A DNA stretch of 64,000 bases. It comes from Chondrocystis sp. NIES-4102. Lineage in GTDB: Bacteria; Cyanobacteriota; Cyanobacteriia; Cyanobacteriales; Xenococcaceae. Shown piece by piece: positions 9,430 to 19,022 of the stretch; position 1 is the stretch's first letter, and each line of letters opens with the position of its first letter. The DNA lies in NCBI GenBank assembly GCA_002368355.1, contig AP018281.1:1674001-1738000 (forward strand), in the 5' to 3' direction. The notes beneath the pieces are model-generated. The model had not been told where the DNA came from and did not search any database. It saw only the letters and a list, made by a program, of their open reading frames with translations. A program made the translations under genes and the position numbers.

Positions 9430-9579
9430 GGAAGCAAGTTAACCCAAGCAGCTATAGATTATTTACAAGATTTAAACTGTACGAAAGTTGTGCTTCATGC
9501 TTCACCTTATGGTAAACCAGTTTATGAACAATTGGGTTTTATAGCAGGAAATGAAATGGTTTTAAATATAGAACAATAG
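9430..9579 (+). pseudogene. GNAT acetyltransferase remnant (C-terminal fragment)
   Basis: Fifty codons ending in TAG (9577-9579) read as the C-terminal third of a GNAT N-acetyltransferase: an acetyl-CoA-binding helix start (GSKLTQAAIDYLQ), a beta strand and the typical YGKPVYEQLGFIAGNEMVL tail. The N-terminal two thirds are missing. The upstream junction (about 9375-9429) is made of the dispersed repeat modules (TCTGTCTCCAAACTCGTTAC), so a repeat seems to have replaced the front of the gene. Confidence 0.7.
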
Positions 9580-9815
9580 TTACAGGAATTTAGCAATATA
9601 GATTTAAACTAAGTAAGAATAAAACTGCGTAAACCTTTGTCCCTGCTTATATATCCTGCTAAGTAGTGCGATTGCATTTATGGTTCTGGATCAATTAAGT
9701 ATATTTGTAGCTATTTTATTTTAGGTCGAACGTTGCATCATTGATCATTAATCATTCATACTGACCAGCAGACCAATTAATCTAACTTGTTTAATTTAAA
9801 TTAGTACGAATATCT
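9580..9815. other. Intergenic region upstream of the D-lactate dehydrogenase gene
   Basis: About 235 bp after the GNAT remnant without an open frame of note. It presumably carries the promoter of the dehydrogenase gene. No clear repeat or hairpin was recognised. Confidence 0.4.
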
Positions 9816-10811
9816 ATGAAAGTTGCAGTATTCAATACCAAACCCTACGATCAGAAGTTTTTAGAACAAGTTAACGAAGAATATAATCACGAATTAGAAT
9901 TTCTCAAATCGCGTTTAGAATTACAAACAGTATCCTTAGCAGCAGGATTTGAAGCCGTTTGTGTCTTTGTCAACGATCGCCTGGATCGTAAGGTGATTGA
10001 AAAGTTAGATAAACAAGGTATTAAGTTAATTGCTCTACGTTGTGCAGGGTATAATAACGTAGATTTAGAAGCAGCAGCCGAATATGGGATTAAAGTAGTA
10101 AGAGTTCCTGCTTATTCACCCCATGCTGTAGCTGAACATACAGTAGCTTTAATTTTAAGCCTTAATCGTCAGATTCATCGGGCGTATTCCCGTGTACGTG
10201 ATGGTAATTTCTCTTTAGATGGGCTATTAGGATTTGATTTATATGGTCGCACTGTGGGGATTATTGGTACTGGTAGAATTGGTTGTATAACAGGACAAAT
10301 TTTACATGGTTTTGGTTGTAAAATACTCGCCTACGATTTACGCCCTGAATCTGAATTTGCGGAAAAATATGCAGAATATGTGTCTTTAGATGATTTATTG
10401 GCGCAGTCGGATATCATTAGTTTGCATTGTCCTTTAACCCCCGAAACCGATCACATAATTAACAAAGAAGCGATCGCCAAAATGAAGCCTGGAGTGATGT
10501 TAGTAAATACTAGTCGGGGTGCATTGGTAGATACTAAAGCCGTGATTAAAGGTTTAAAATCTAAGCAAATTGGACATTTAGCCTTGGATGTTTATGAACA
10601 GGAAAGTAATATGTTTTTCCAAGATTTATCAACGGAAATTATTCAAGATGATGTCTTCCAAAGATTGCTAACTTTTCCTAATGTAATTATTACAGGACAC
10701 CAAGCTTTCTTTACTGAAGAAGCATTACAGAATATCGTTGAAACCACTTTAAAAAATATTACCGCGATCGCCAATAATGAGGAATGTCCTAACGAAATTA
10801 AGGAGGAATAA
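9816..10811 (+). CDS. ldhA: D-lactate dehydrogenase family 2-hydroxyacid dehydrogenase
   Basis: A 331-residue NAD-dependent D-2-hydroxyacid dehydrogenase that most resembles fermentative D-lactate dehydrogenase (pyruvate to D-lactate). The Rossmann motif is [10 protein letters not shown] (about residues 147-156). The substrate-binding region has [11 protein letters not shown], the arginine loop reads [10 protein letters not shown], and the catalytic His lies in TGHQAFFT near residue 295. The N-terminal [11 protein letters not shown] pattern is typical of the Ldh/Ddh subgroup. It stands as a single gene. Reduction of other 2-oxoacids cannot be excluded. Confidence 0.9.
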   Translation: MKVAVFNTKPYDQKFLEQVNEEYNHELEFLKSRLELQTVSLAAGFEAVCVFVNDRLDRKVIEKLDKQGIKLIALRCAGYNNVDLEAAAEYGIKVVRVPAYSPHAVAEHTVALILSLNRQIHRAYSRVRDGNFSLDGLLGFDLYGRTVGIIGTGRIGCITGQILHGFGCKILAYDLRPESEFAEKYAEYVSLDDLLAQSDIISLHCPLTPETDHIINKEAIAKMKPGVMLVNTSRGALVDTKAVIKGLKSKQIGHLALDVYEQESNMFFQDLSTEIIQDDVFQRLLTFPNVIITGHQAFFTEEALQNIVETTLKNITAIANNEECPNEIKEE

Positions 10812-11000
10812 GTAAGTACTGTAGCGAGTCTCAACTTAGCAACTAATAAATTTACTTGTCCTACATACTAGTTTAAGGGTAAAGTCTAAGGATAATAGGG
10901 AATTGTCTATATCTTTTCCTTTATCCCTTGAGTAGTCCATAATAATGCTGGTGCAAAAACTACAATTATATTCCCCAATTCCTAATTACTAATTAAATAC

Positions 11001-11720
11001 ATGGTTCCTATTAAAGACGAAAACCCAATTAAAATTACGCCCTATGTTACCTATATTTTAATTGCCATTAATATTTTAGTTTTTATCTACGAATTAAATC
11101 TAAATCCAACTCAATTAAACGTTTTTTTCCATTCCTTTGCTGTTGTCCCCAGGGAGTTAACTACAACCATTAGAGGAGTTGGCATACCCCAAGGTATCCC
11201 AGAAGTTCTTACACCTATCACATCGCAGTTTTTGCACGCAGGATTTGCACATTTAGGCTTTAATATGCTATTTCTGTGGATATTTGGTAATAATATAGAA
11301 GAACAGTTAGGTAGAGTCAAATATATAGTTTTTTATCTAAGTTGCGGTGTTGTAGCGGTGCTAGCGCAATGGTTCTTTTCCGCATTATCAGATGTACCAT
11401 CTTTAGGGGCGAGTGGAGCGATCGCTGGAGTGATGGGGGCTTATATTCTCAAGTTTCCCCAAGCAAGAATTGTTACTGTTTTACCTTTAGGTATCTTCTT
11501 TCCTTTATTTAGAATACCTGCGGTATATTTTTTAGGTTTTTGGTTTCTAGAACAAGCTTTAAACGGTATTTCTTCTTTAGAAGTTACTACTTCTGTGGGA
11601 ATGGAAACTGGTGGGGTTGCTTATTGGGCGCACGCTGGCGGATTTATTGCTGGTGCAGTCTTAGGCCCTGTTTTAGGATTATTTTCAAGCAAGTCCGACA
11701 CACCAGAAGTTATTGGATAA
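11001..11720 (+). CDS. Rhomboid family intramembrane serine protease
   Basis: A 239-residue polytopic membrane protease that would cut transmembrane substrates. The catalytic serine lies in GASGAIAGVMG (about residue 134) and the catalytic histidine in AHAGGFIAGA near residue 213. The L1-loop landmark appears as TSQFLHAGFAHLGFNMLFLWIFG. Six transmembrane segments are likely. The start is MVPIKDENP, a conserved opening in this subgroup. A YdcF gene follows after 44 bp of heptamer-like TTGATAA sequence. Confidence 0.93.
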   Translation: MVPIKDENPIKITPYVTYILIAINILVFIYELNLNPTQLNVFFHSFAVVPRELTTTIRGVGIPQGIPEVLTPITSQFLHAGFAHLGFNMLFLWIFGNNIEEQLGRVKYIVFYLSCGVVAVLAQWFFSALSDVPSLGASGAIAGVMGAYILKFPQARIVTVLPLGIFFPLFRIPAVYFLGFWFLEQALNGISSLEVTTSVGMETGGVAYWAHAGGFIAGAVLGPVLGLFSSKSDTPEVIG

Positions 11721-11764
11721 TTGATAATTGATAACTATTTACTGAGCAATAATCACTGCTTAAG

Positions 11765-12559
11765 ATGAGTTTTCTATTTTTATCGAAATTATTACCTTTA
11801 TTTCTTTATCCTTTAGGACTATCTTGTTTACTATTATTGACCGCTTTATGGTTGTGCTATAAGCGATCGCGCTGGACTTTTATACCAATTTTATTAGTTT
11901 TCTTTATCCTAGTAATTGCTGGTAACACCCAATTTAGTAATAATTTAGTCCGCTCCTTAGAAGGACAATATTTACCTCAAGAAAACATCCCTTCAGCAGA
12001 AGCAATTGTAGTCTTAGGTGGGGCAACTCGTAATCATGAACCACCTAGAATAATGCCAGATATGAGCGATCGCGGAGATCGTTTATTGTATGCAGCTAAA
12101 CTCTATCAGCAAGGAGTCGCACCATTACTTATCTTGACGGGTGGACGTATCGAATGGTTTGGGGGAGAATCATCGGAAGCAGAAAGTATGGCAACGATTT
12201 TAGAATTGATGGGTATTCCCCGCCAGGCGATGTTATTGGAATCTAAGGCTCTAAATACCTACGAAAATGCAATTTATACTAAAGAGATTTTAAAACAACG
12301 TCAGATTAAAAATATTATACTGGTTACTTCTGCTGCCCATATGCCCAGATCTCTAGCTATTTTCAAAAAACAAGGAATTAAGGCTATCCCAGCACCAGCA
12401 GATATTCTAATTAGCGATCGCAATCTTATTGAAAATCAATTTAGTACCGAGTCTCGGATTTTAAGTTTTATTCCCGATACTGAAAGTCTCGATCGCACCA
12501 CTCAAATTTTAAAAGAATATATTGGTACTTTTATTTACTATCTCAAGGGATGGTTGTAG
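11765..12559 (+). CDS. YdcF/ElyC family membrane protein (DUF218)
   Basis: A 264-residue protein with two N-terminal transmembrane segments (about residues 7-27 and 36-55), then a DUF218 domain with the motifs AIVVLGGA, LLILTGG, ESSEAESM and LVTSAAHMPRS. Relatives include E. coli ElyC and SanA, linked to cell-envelope integrity and lipid-carrier metabolism; the exact reaction is unknown. It follows the rhomboid gene on the same strand. The stop is followed by GGTAGTA heptamer repeats. Confidence 0.88.
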   Translation: MSFLFLSKLLPLFLYPLGLSCLLLLTALWLCYKRSRWTFIPILLVFFILVIAGNTQFSNNLVRSLEGQYLPQENIPSAEAIVVLGGATRNHEPPRIMPDMSDRGDRLLYAAKLYQQGVAPLLILTGGRIEWFGGESSEAESMATILELMGIPRQAMLLESKALNTYENAIYTKEILKQRQIKNIILVTSAAHMPRSLAIFKKQGIKAIPAPADILISDRNLIENQFSTESRILSFIPDTESLDRTTQILKEYIGTFIYYLKGWL

Positions 12560-12565
12560 GAGTTA

Positions 12566-12590
12566 GGTAGTAGGTAGTAGGTAGTAGGTA
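12566..12590 (+). repeat. GGTAGTA heptamer tandem repeat
   Basis: Three and a half perfect GGTAGTA heptamers occur just after the YdcF gene. The following 220 bp before the LysR gene also contain tandem TCAATTG heptamers (about 12680-12702) and two copies of AGCGTATTGCTAA (near 12711 and 12734). Confidence 0.75.
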
Positions 12591-12812
12591 ATATTCACGC
12601 TATTGATAATTAAGAATGGATAATTGATAGTTACCCCTGCCTTTCGCTCCAGAGGTCAAGCGACCAAATTAATTAATTATCAATTGTCAATTGTCAATTA
12701 TCCATGTTTAAGCGTATTGCTAAGAAGCTAAAAAGCGTATTGCTAAAAACTAATTAATTGGCAACGGAGTCTATTCAACAAGAATAATATCCAGCTAAAA
12801 ACTATAGATGGT

Positions 12813-13706
12813 TTAGACAGAATGGCTAAATCTTTGTTGAAAGAATTGAGTAAACAAGCGAATTTTAGTATTTAAATGGCGATTTGAAGCATAAACCAAG
12901 CAAAGAGACAGAGTGGATGGTTGATATTCGCTTAAGACAATGGTTAGGGTTTCGGTGGTTAACTGCTGTTGAATAATAAATGTCGGTAACATAGCAATTC
13001 CTAACCCTTTAACTGCTGCATCTTTTAATACTTCACCATTATTAGAACATATCAATCCTTTAACTGTTACTTGGTATTCTTGTTCTTGCTTAAATAATTG
13101 CCATTGATTACCTGTAACCAAATGTCCATAATGTAAACAGGAATGTTGCTTTAACTGTTGAGGATGTTCAGGCACACCATATCTATCAATGTAACTGGGA
13201 GCAGCACAAAGTACCCTGGGTATAGGGGCGATCGCATGGCAGATTAAATTAGCAGAGGTTTCTGGTTGAGCAATTCTGATGGTTAGATCATACCCTTCGG
13301 TTATCGGATCGATAAAGCGATCATCAAGGGTTAATTGGATTTGTAATTGCGGATATAAAGCAACAAAATCAGCGATCGCCTGACTTAAATGTATTGTGCC
13401 GAAAGACATGGGCGCATTAATTCTCAGTGTTCCCTTGGGTTCGCTTTCCAATTGGGATACTTCTAATTCTGCCGTTTCCACTTCTGCCAAAATATTAACG
13501 CACCGTTCATAAAAAGTTAATCCTACTGGGGTGGTTTTAACCTGTCTAGTACTTCGTTGCAAAAGTTGGACGTTTAATTCTGTTTCTAAATTAATTACAA
13601 GTTTATTCACTGCTGAACGAGATATCCCCATTTTTCTAGCAGCAGCAGCAAATCCTCCTGATTGAACTACCTGAGTAAAGGCTCGCATACTGGCGAATTT
13701 ATCCAT
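12813..13706 (-). CDS. LysR family transcriptional regulator
   Basis: A 297-residue LysR-type regulator. The N-terminal winged helix-turn-helix spans about residues 1-60 (GGFAAAARKMGISRSAVNKL), and the rest is a periplasmic-binding-like effector domain (APMSFGTIHLSQAIADF and so on). The frame extends three codons upstream to a TTG; the ATG at 13704-13706 is chosen because the family starts with MDKFASMRAF. It is divergent from a pirin gene 111 bp away, a common arrangement in which the regulator controls its neighbour. The effector is unknown. Confidence 0.93.
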   Translation of the reverse strand: MDKFASMRAFTQVVQSGGFAAAARKMGISRSAVNKLVINLETELNVQLLQRSTRQVKTTPVGLTFYERCVNILAEVETAELEVSQLESEPKGTLRINAPMSFGTIHLSQAIADFVALYPQLQIQLTLDDRFIDPITEGYDLTIRIAQPETSANLICHAIAPIPRVLCAAPSYIDRYGVPEHPQQLKQHSCLHYGHLVTGNQWQLFKQEQEYQVTVKGLICSNNGEVLKDAAVKGLGIAMLPTFIIQQQLTTETLTIVLSEYQPSTLSLCLVYASNRHLNTKIRLFTQFFQQRFSHSV

Positions 13707-13817
13707 GATTGTCAACTATATGGAAACAATGCTGTTATAAAATAGCATATTGTCTTTTAAATAGATTCAATAGATAATAAATATATAAAATAAATCAAAA
13801 CCAAGGAGGGAAAAAAT
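13707..13817. promoter_or_regulatory. LysR/pirin divergent promoter region with inverted repeat and strong Shine-Dalgarno
   Basis: The 111-bp spacer holds an inverted repeat ATGCT-N10-AGCAT around 13729-13748, a plausible LysR-type binding site, and the tract AAGGAGG (13803-13809) 8 bases before the pirin ATG. This is a much stronger ribosome-binding site than most genes here have. Both assignments come from sequence pattern only. Confidence 0.45.
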
Positions 13818-14522
13818 ATGATCACCATTCGTCCGCAAGCAGAAAGAGGTGCTGTCAATCTTGGTTGGTTAGATAGCAAACATACTTTTTCTTTTGGTAG
13901 TTACTACGATCCACGACAAATGGGATTTGCCAGTCTGCGAGTTATTAATGATGATCTAATTCAACCAGCACAAGGTTTTGGTACTCATGGACATCAAGAC
14001 ATGGAAATTATTACTTATGTCCTCTCTGGTGCATTACAACATCGCGATAGTATGGGAAACGGTTCTATAATTCGTGCGGGAGATGTACAAAGAATGTCCG
14101 CAGGTACAGGGGTAAAACATAGTGAATTTAATGCCTCAACCACAGATGCCGTTCATTTATTACAGATTTGGATTTTACCCGCGACAAACGGTATAGAACC
14201 TGGTTATGAAGAGAAAAACTTTCCCAAAGCCGAAAAACAAGGAAAATTAAAACTAATAGGTTCACAACATGGACGCGACAATTCAGTAACTATTCATCAA
14301 GATGTTAATCTTTACGCTGCTAACTTAGAAACCGAAGATCGCCTAACCTATACAATTAGAGATAATCGTGTTGTCTGGCTACAAGTAGCTAAAGGAGATA
14401 TTCTACTCAATCAACGACAACTTGAGGCTGGCGACGGTGCAGCAATCAATCATGAAACTGAAATTACTATTACTGGTAATAGTCAAGATGCTGAAATATT
14501 GTTGTTTGATTTAGCAAAGTAA
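13818..14522 (+). CDS. Pirin family protein
   Basis: A 234-residue bicupin. The N-terminal cupin carries the metal-binding histidines in FGTHGHQDMEIITYVLSG (about residues 54-71) with TGVKHSEFN further on; the C-terminal cupin (from about residue 140) lacks metal ligands, as is normal. Relatives such as E. coli YhhW have quercetinase activity, and others are stress-linked. It is preceded by an optimal ribosome-binding site and is divergent from a LysR regulator that may control it, for instance in response to oxidative or phenolic stress (inference). Confidence 0.93.
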   Translation: MITIRPQAERGAVNLGWLDSKHTFSFGSYYDPRQMGFASLRVINDDLIQPAQGFGTHGHQDMEIITYVLSGALQHRDSMGNGSIIRAGDVQRMSAGTGVKHSEFNASTTDAVHLLQIWILPATNGIEPGYEEKNFPKAEKQGKLKLIGSQHGRDNSVTIHQDVNLYAANLETEDRLTYTIRDNRVVWLQVAKGDILLNQRQLEAGDGAAINHETEITITGNSQDAEILLFDLAK

Positions 14523-14631
14523 GCAGTTACAAAGGCGGTATGGGTTTATTAAGTAATAATGCAATGGTGATTATTCTCACTTTTTAAACCCTTTTCCTAT
14601 AAGCTACCTTAATAAATTGAACTTAAGGCAT

Positions 14632-15531
14632 TTAAGGTAATCCAGATTCATTTCCTGGGGAAACTTGATCATCTTTATCCTCAGAAGCATTAGAGACAAG
14701 TTCTTTCATCTGAGGATCATTAAAAAATTTCCGAGTATCTTCAATTAAGCGTTTTCCCCAAAGATTATCTTCAAGAAACTTAATCTTTCCATAATTGTTA
14801 TCTAATTTTAATGCAGCCTTACCCAATTCAATACCTTTAGCAACCTGACCTTCAGTAAATAAAGCTACAGCAAGAGCTAATTGAGGTTCTGCCTGTTTAC
14901 CATCAACTTTAATAACAGCTTGCCAAGACTTCATAGCTTCCTGGCGATCGCCCTGTTCATATTCTACCAACCCAACATTATTTAAAGCGGGCCAAAACTC
15001 TTTTTCTATAGCATAAGCTTTTTCATAGGATTCGATCGCCTTATCTAATTCTGATAATTTAAAATAAGTATTGCCTAGGGTAAACAGGGCATCAGGAGCA
15101 TCATCTGCTATTTCTAATGTAGCTTCTAATTTCTCTTTAGCTAGTTGATAATCACCCTTTTGAAAATAGGCAGAACCCAACTCAAATAGAATTGCTTCTT
15201 GATCTGGTGCTAAAGATTCAGCTTTTTTTAAAACTTTAATACTTTCGTCAACTTTTTGCTGTTGCAGATAAATACTACCGACAACATACCAAACATTATA
15301 ATTGCCAGGGGCTAGCTGCGTTGCCAATTGGGCCCTAGGTAAAGCCAGATCATATTGTTGAAAACGGCTTAATTGTGCAGCCTCTTGTATTAACTGCAAA
15401 CCTTGCAATTCTAATTTTTCAGAATCTAATTTAGGAATATATGGTAGTACAGCTTGTCCCCTAACTGGCAAAGATATACTAGAAATGCCAGCGCAAGTTA
15501 TCAAAGAAATAAACCAGTTAAGTTTAGGCAC
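14632..15531 (-). CDS. Secreted or membrane-anchored TPR repeat protein
   Basis: A 299-residue protein with an N-terminal hydrophobic signal (about residues 6-25) followed by some five tetratricopeptide units between residues 45 and 240, such as VWYVVGSIYLQQQKVDESI and ALFTLGNTYFKLSELDKAI. The C-terminus is charged and polar. The start is a GTG. It probably works outside the plasma membrane or in the thylakoid lumen as a protein-interaction scaffold. The partner is unknown. It is divergent from recG. Confidence 0.82.
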   Translation of the reverse strand: MPKLNWFISLITCAGISSISLPVRGQAVLPYIPKLDSEKLELQGLQLIQEAAQLSRFQQYDLALPRAQLATQLAPGNYNVWYVVGSIYLQQQKVDESIKVLKKAESLAPDQEAILFELGSAYFQKGDYQLAKEKLEATLEIADDAPDALFTLGNTYFKLSELDKAIESYEKAYAIEKEFWPALNNVGLVEYEQGDRQEAMKSWQAVIKVDGKQAEPQLALAVALFTEGQVAKGIELGKAALKLDNNYGKIKFLEDNLWGKRLIEDTRKFFNDPQMKELVSNASEDKDDQVSPGNESGLP

Positions 15532-15727
15532 GAGTTTGTTCTCAATTATAAATTATTAATATTCACAAGTTACTTCATTGTTTAACTAAACAGCAAATTT
15601 TATGTCAAATTATCTACTTCAGCAACTTATGTAGAGATTGAGAGGAAAAATTTAGAATCTTGATCATTAAAAAGGAGATTTTGCTTAAGATATAAATTCG
15701 GTATCGTTTGATAGCTAAAAAGTGGAC

Positions 15728-18187
15728 ATGAGACAGCAGCTAGATTGGTTAAGATTGCAAAAAGCATTATCTGTAGAAGCAGAACGAGGTTATCCAGATT
15801 TAATGGGCAATCAGTACCGTTTTAGTGAGTTTTTGTGTCTAAATTTGGGTAAACCCCCTGAAAATATTCCTAAAGAAGAAAGAATTCAATGGCAGGATCT
15901 CGCCCAAAAGTTTGCAGATTACAGTAATTTAAGCTCCTCTCAAAGAAAACAATTAGTTACTCGCACGCAGAATTTTCTCTATAAACAAAAAGCGATCGCC
16001 GATGCCGACACCCCACCCAAGCCTAAAGTTCCACGCACTGCATCTTTAAAAAGTCCACAAGCTAAAACATATTTTAATCAAACCCTAACTCTAGATCAAC
16101 CGTTAAGTAGAGTGGTTGATGTTGGACGTAGAAGTAGTTATTTGGAGCGTTTGGGACTATATGTAGTTAGAGACTTGTTATTTTATTATCCTCGTGATCA
16201 TCTAGACTATGCACGCCAAGTACAAATTGCCCATCTAGAGCCTGGAGAAACAGTAACAGTCATTGGTACAGTTAAAAGCTCTAAATGTTTTAGTAGCCCC
16301 AAAAACAAAAAACTAACCATCTTTGAATTAGTTTTAACCGATGCTTCAGGAAGACTAAAAATCAATCGTTTTCTCACAGGTACTCGTTACAATAACCCAG
16401 GTACACAAGCTGTTTATAAACGCCAGTATCCTGAAGGCGCAATAGTGGCTGTCTCAGGACTAGTTAAACATAATAAATATGGTGTGACACTTGATAAACC
16501 CGAAATAGAAGTATTAGATAGTGCGGGGGCAAGTATAGAATCATTAAAAATAGGTCGAGTATTACCTGTATATCCTTTAACCGAGGGAGTACCAGCAGAT
16601 ACCGTGAGAAAATCAGTAATTGCTGTTTTACCTGCTGCTGCTCAACTAAAAGATCCTTTACCTAGTCAGATAAGAAATCAATATGGGTTAATCAAATTAA
16701 ATACTGCGATCGCTTGGATTCATTTCCCCCAAAACCGCGAAGAACTTACCCACGCGAGAAGAAGATTAGTATTTGATGAATTTTTCTATCTTCAATTGGG
16801 CTTTTTGCAACGTCGTCAACTATTAAAACAAAATCAAATCAGTGCTAGTTTTGCTCCCCAAGGCGAACTAATCGAGCAATTCAATCAAATTATCCCCTTC
16901 AAACTTACTCAAGCTCAACAAAGAGTTGTCAACGAAATATTTCAAGATTTAAATAAGTCTGACACCCCTATGAATCGTCTTGTACAAGGGGATGTAGGCT
17001 CTGGAAAAACCGTTGTTGCAGTATTTGCTATCCTAGCTGCAATTCAATCTGGTTATCAAGCTGCTTTAATGGCACCGACAGAAGTCTTAGCAGAACAACA
17101 TTATCGTAAATTAGTTAGCTGGTTTAATTTACTCCATCTGCCTGTGGAATTATTAACAGGCTCAACCAAAACCGCTAAACGTCGAGAAATCCATTCCCAA
17201 TTGCAAAACGGAGAATTACCCCTACTAGTTGGAACTCATGCCCTAATTCAAGATACAGTTAATTTTCATAAATTGGGTTTAGCAGTGATCGACGAACAAC
17301 ATCGTTTTGGAGTCCAGCAACGGGCAACTCTTTTAAGTAAAGGCAAATCTCCCCACGTACTCACCATGACGGCTACCCCAATTCCTCGCACCCTCGCTCT
17401 AACTCTCCACGGAGATCTTGATGTTAGTCAGATCGATGAATTACCTCCAGGTAGACAAGCAATTCAGACATTAATTAAGCAAGGTAAAGATCGCAAACAA
17501 GTTTACGATTTAATTCGCCGAGAAGTCGCCCAGGGTAGACAGGCTTATATTATTTTCCCCCTAGTGGAAGAATCAGAAAAGCTCGACCTCAAAGCAGCTA
17601 CTGAGGAACATCAGCGTTTATCAGAAGTAGTTTTTCCTGAGTTAAATATTGCCCTGCTACATGGTCGCATGAGTTCTGTTGAAAAGGATACAGCTTTAAA
17701 TTCATTCCGCGATAATCAAGCTCAAATAATAGTTTCCACAACGGTTATTGAAGTAGGCGTTGACGTACCCAATGCTACAGTTATGCTCATTGAACACGCA
17801 GAACGTTTTGGTTTATCTCAATTACATCAATTACGTGGACGTGTAGGTAGAGGTAACAGTAAATCCTATTGCTTTTTAATGAGTAGTAGCAAAAATCTCG
17901 AAGCCAGACAGCGTTTAACAGTGTTAGAAGAGTCTCAAGATGGTTTTTTCATTTCTGAAGCTGATATGCGGTTTCGTGGGCCAGGAGCAGTATTAGGCAC
18001 TCGTCAGTCAGGTTTACCCGACTTTGCCTTAGCAAGTTTAGTAGAAGATCAAGAAGTACTTAATTTGGCAAGGGAAGCAGCAGAAAAAATTATTACTGGG
18101 GACAAATTATTAGTTAACTTTCCCTCCCTTAAACAGGAATTAGAAATACGTTATCGTCGTTTGATGGGTGGCGATATTTTAACTTGA
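15728..18187 (+). CDS. recG: ATP-dependent DNA helicase RecG
   Basis: RecG remodels stalled replication forks and Holliday junctions. The product of about 819 residues has an N-terminal extension of ~110 residues typical of cyanobacteria. A wedge/OB domain (about residues 130-290) is followed by the helicase core with Walker A QGDVGSGKT, the DEAD-box equivalent VIDEQHRFGVQQR, TMTATPIPRT, and motif VI QLRGRVGRG. The C-terminal RFRGPGAVLGTRQSG segment is RecG-specific. A GTG two codons earlier (15722) is an alternative start. It is transcribed alone. Confidence 0.96.
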   Translation: MRQQLDWLRLQKALSVEAERGYPDLMGNQYRFSEFLCLNLGKPPENIPKEERIQWQDLAQKFADYSNLSSSQRKQLVTRTQNFLYKQKAIADADTPPKPKVPRTASLKSPQAKTYFNQTLTLDQPLSRVVDVGRRSSYLERLGLYVVRDLLFYYPRDHLDYARQVQIAHLEPGETVTVIGTVKSSKCFSSPKNKKLTIFELVLTDASGRLKINRFLTGTRYNNPGTQAVYKRQYPEGAIVAVSGLVKHNKYGVTLDKPEIEVLDSAGASIESLKIGRVLPVYPLTEGVPADTVRKSVIAVLPAAAQLKDPLPSQIRNQYGLIKLNTAIAWIHFPQNREELTHARRRLVFDEFFYLQLGFLQRRQLLKQNQISASFAPQGELIEQFNQIIPFKLTQAQQRVVNEIFQDLNKSDTPMNRLVQGDVGSGKTVVAVFAILAAIQSGYQAALMAPTEVLAEQHYRKLVSWFNLLHLPVELLTGSTKTAKRREIHSQLQNGELPLLVGTHALIQDTVNFHKLGLAVIDEQHRFGVQQRATLLSKGKSPHVLTMTATPIPRTLALTLHGDLDVSQIDELPPGRQAIQTLIKQGKDRKQVYDLIRREVAQGRQAYIIFPLVEESEKLDLKAATEEHQRLSEVVFPELNIALLHGRMSSVEKDTALNSFRDNQAQIIVSTTVIEVGVDVPNATVMLIEHAERFGLSQLHQLRGRVGRGNSKSYCFLMSSSKNLEARQRLTVLEESQDGFFISEADMRFRGPGAVLGTRQSGLPDFALASLVEDQEVLNLAREAAEKIITGDKLLVNFPSLKQELEIRYRRLMGGDILT

Positions 18188-18204
18188 TGTGATGTTAAAT
18201 TATT

Positions 18205-18400
18205 TTCTGAGCATCTTAGCTTTTAGCTCTGAGCTTCTGAGCTTTTAGCTTTTAGCTTTAACTACTATTCCTACTACCAGACTCGTTACTCGTTACTCTC
18301 ATTGTCCCCTTGTGGGATTACTCAAACCCCACTACCTACTACCTACTACCCAAACCCCCACAGCTACTATATACACCCAGGAGACAGGAGAGCGAAAAAT
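18205..18400 (-). repeat. Dispersed composite repeat, inverted copy
   Basis: The same modules as at 6149-6275 appear here in reverse complement: AGCTTTTAGCTTTTAGC tail, CTACTACCAGACTCGTTACTC, the 20-mer complement (18300-18319), CTACTAC heptamers and a CAGGAGACAGGAGAG end. It fills most of the recG-mscL spacer. Confidence 0.8.
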
Positions 18401-18481
18401 CTTTTTACTTCCTAACTCCTGGACTTTATTTTTTAGATAATTTAATTATTCTTGTCCAAGCACTTATTAATTAATTTAATT

Positions 18482-18922
18482 TCATCTAGTTTCCATTACT
18501 TTAGTTAATCTTTCAATTGCTCCTGTTAATCTTTCTTGAGCTACAATTGCTGGCTCAACTACTTGTTCTACTTCTTGTGCTAGTGCTTCTTGACGTGTTA
18601 AGCGTCTTTTTGCCTTTTCAAAAGTTTGAATTAATAAATAAAGACAGAAAGCAATAACTAAAAAGTTAAGTACAGCAGCTAAAAATAAACCATACTTAAT
18701 ACCACCTGCGGATAAATCTGCCAGCCTATCTACTCCAGCAGCTTGCATAGCAGGATTTAAAATTACAGGGGTGATAATATCTGCTACCAAAGAATCAACA
18801 ATTTTACCAAATGCTGCACCGATAATTACTGCAACTGCCAAATCAATTACGTTTCCACGCATAATAAAATCGCGGAAACCTGCTAAAAACCCACCTGCTG
18901 CTTGCGCTCCTTGTCTAACCAT
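18482..18922 (-). CDS. mscL: Large-conductance mechanosensitive channel
   Basis: MscL is a homopentameric membrane channel that opens on severe hypo-osmotic stretch to release solutes. The 146 residues start with an amphipathic N-terminal helix (FLAGFRDFIMRGNVIDLAV). TM1 contains AVIIGAAFGKIVDSLVADI, a periplasmic loop is followed by TM2 (FLAAVLNFLVIAFCLYLLI), and a charged C-terminal helix bundle follows. All are classic. Spacing to neighbours suggests a single gene. Downstream lies only repeat DNA. Confidence 0.95.
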   Translation of the reverse strand: MVRQGAQAAGGFLAGFRDFIMRGNVIDLAVAVIIGAAFGKIVDSLVADIITPVILNPAMQAAGVDRLADLSAGGIKYGLFLAAVLNFLVIAFCLYLLIQTFEKAKRRLTRQEALAQEVEQVVEPAIVAQERLTGAIERLTKVMETR

Positions 18923-19022
18923 AATTTTTCAATCTCTATGTTCTAAATATTTGACTATTTTGATTAGGAAGATTATAAAGGCTTTTGCAGAAATCGCAAG
19001 TTTAGATTTAATAAAGATATTG

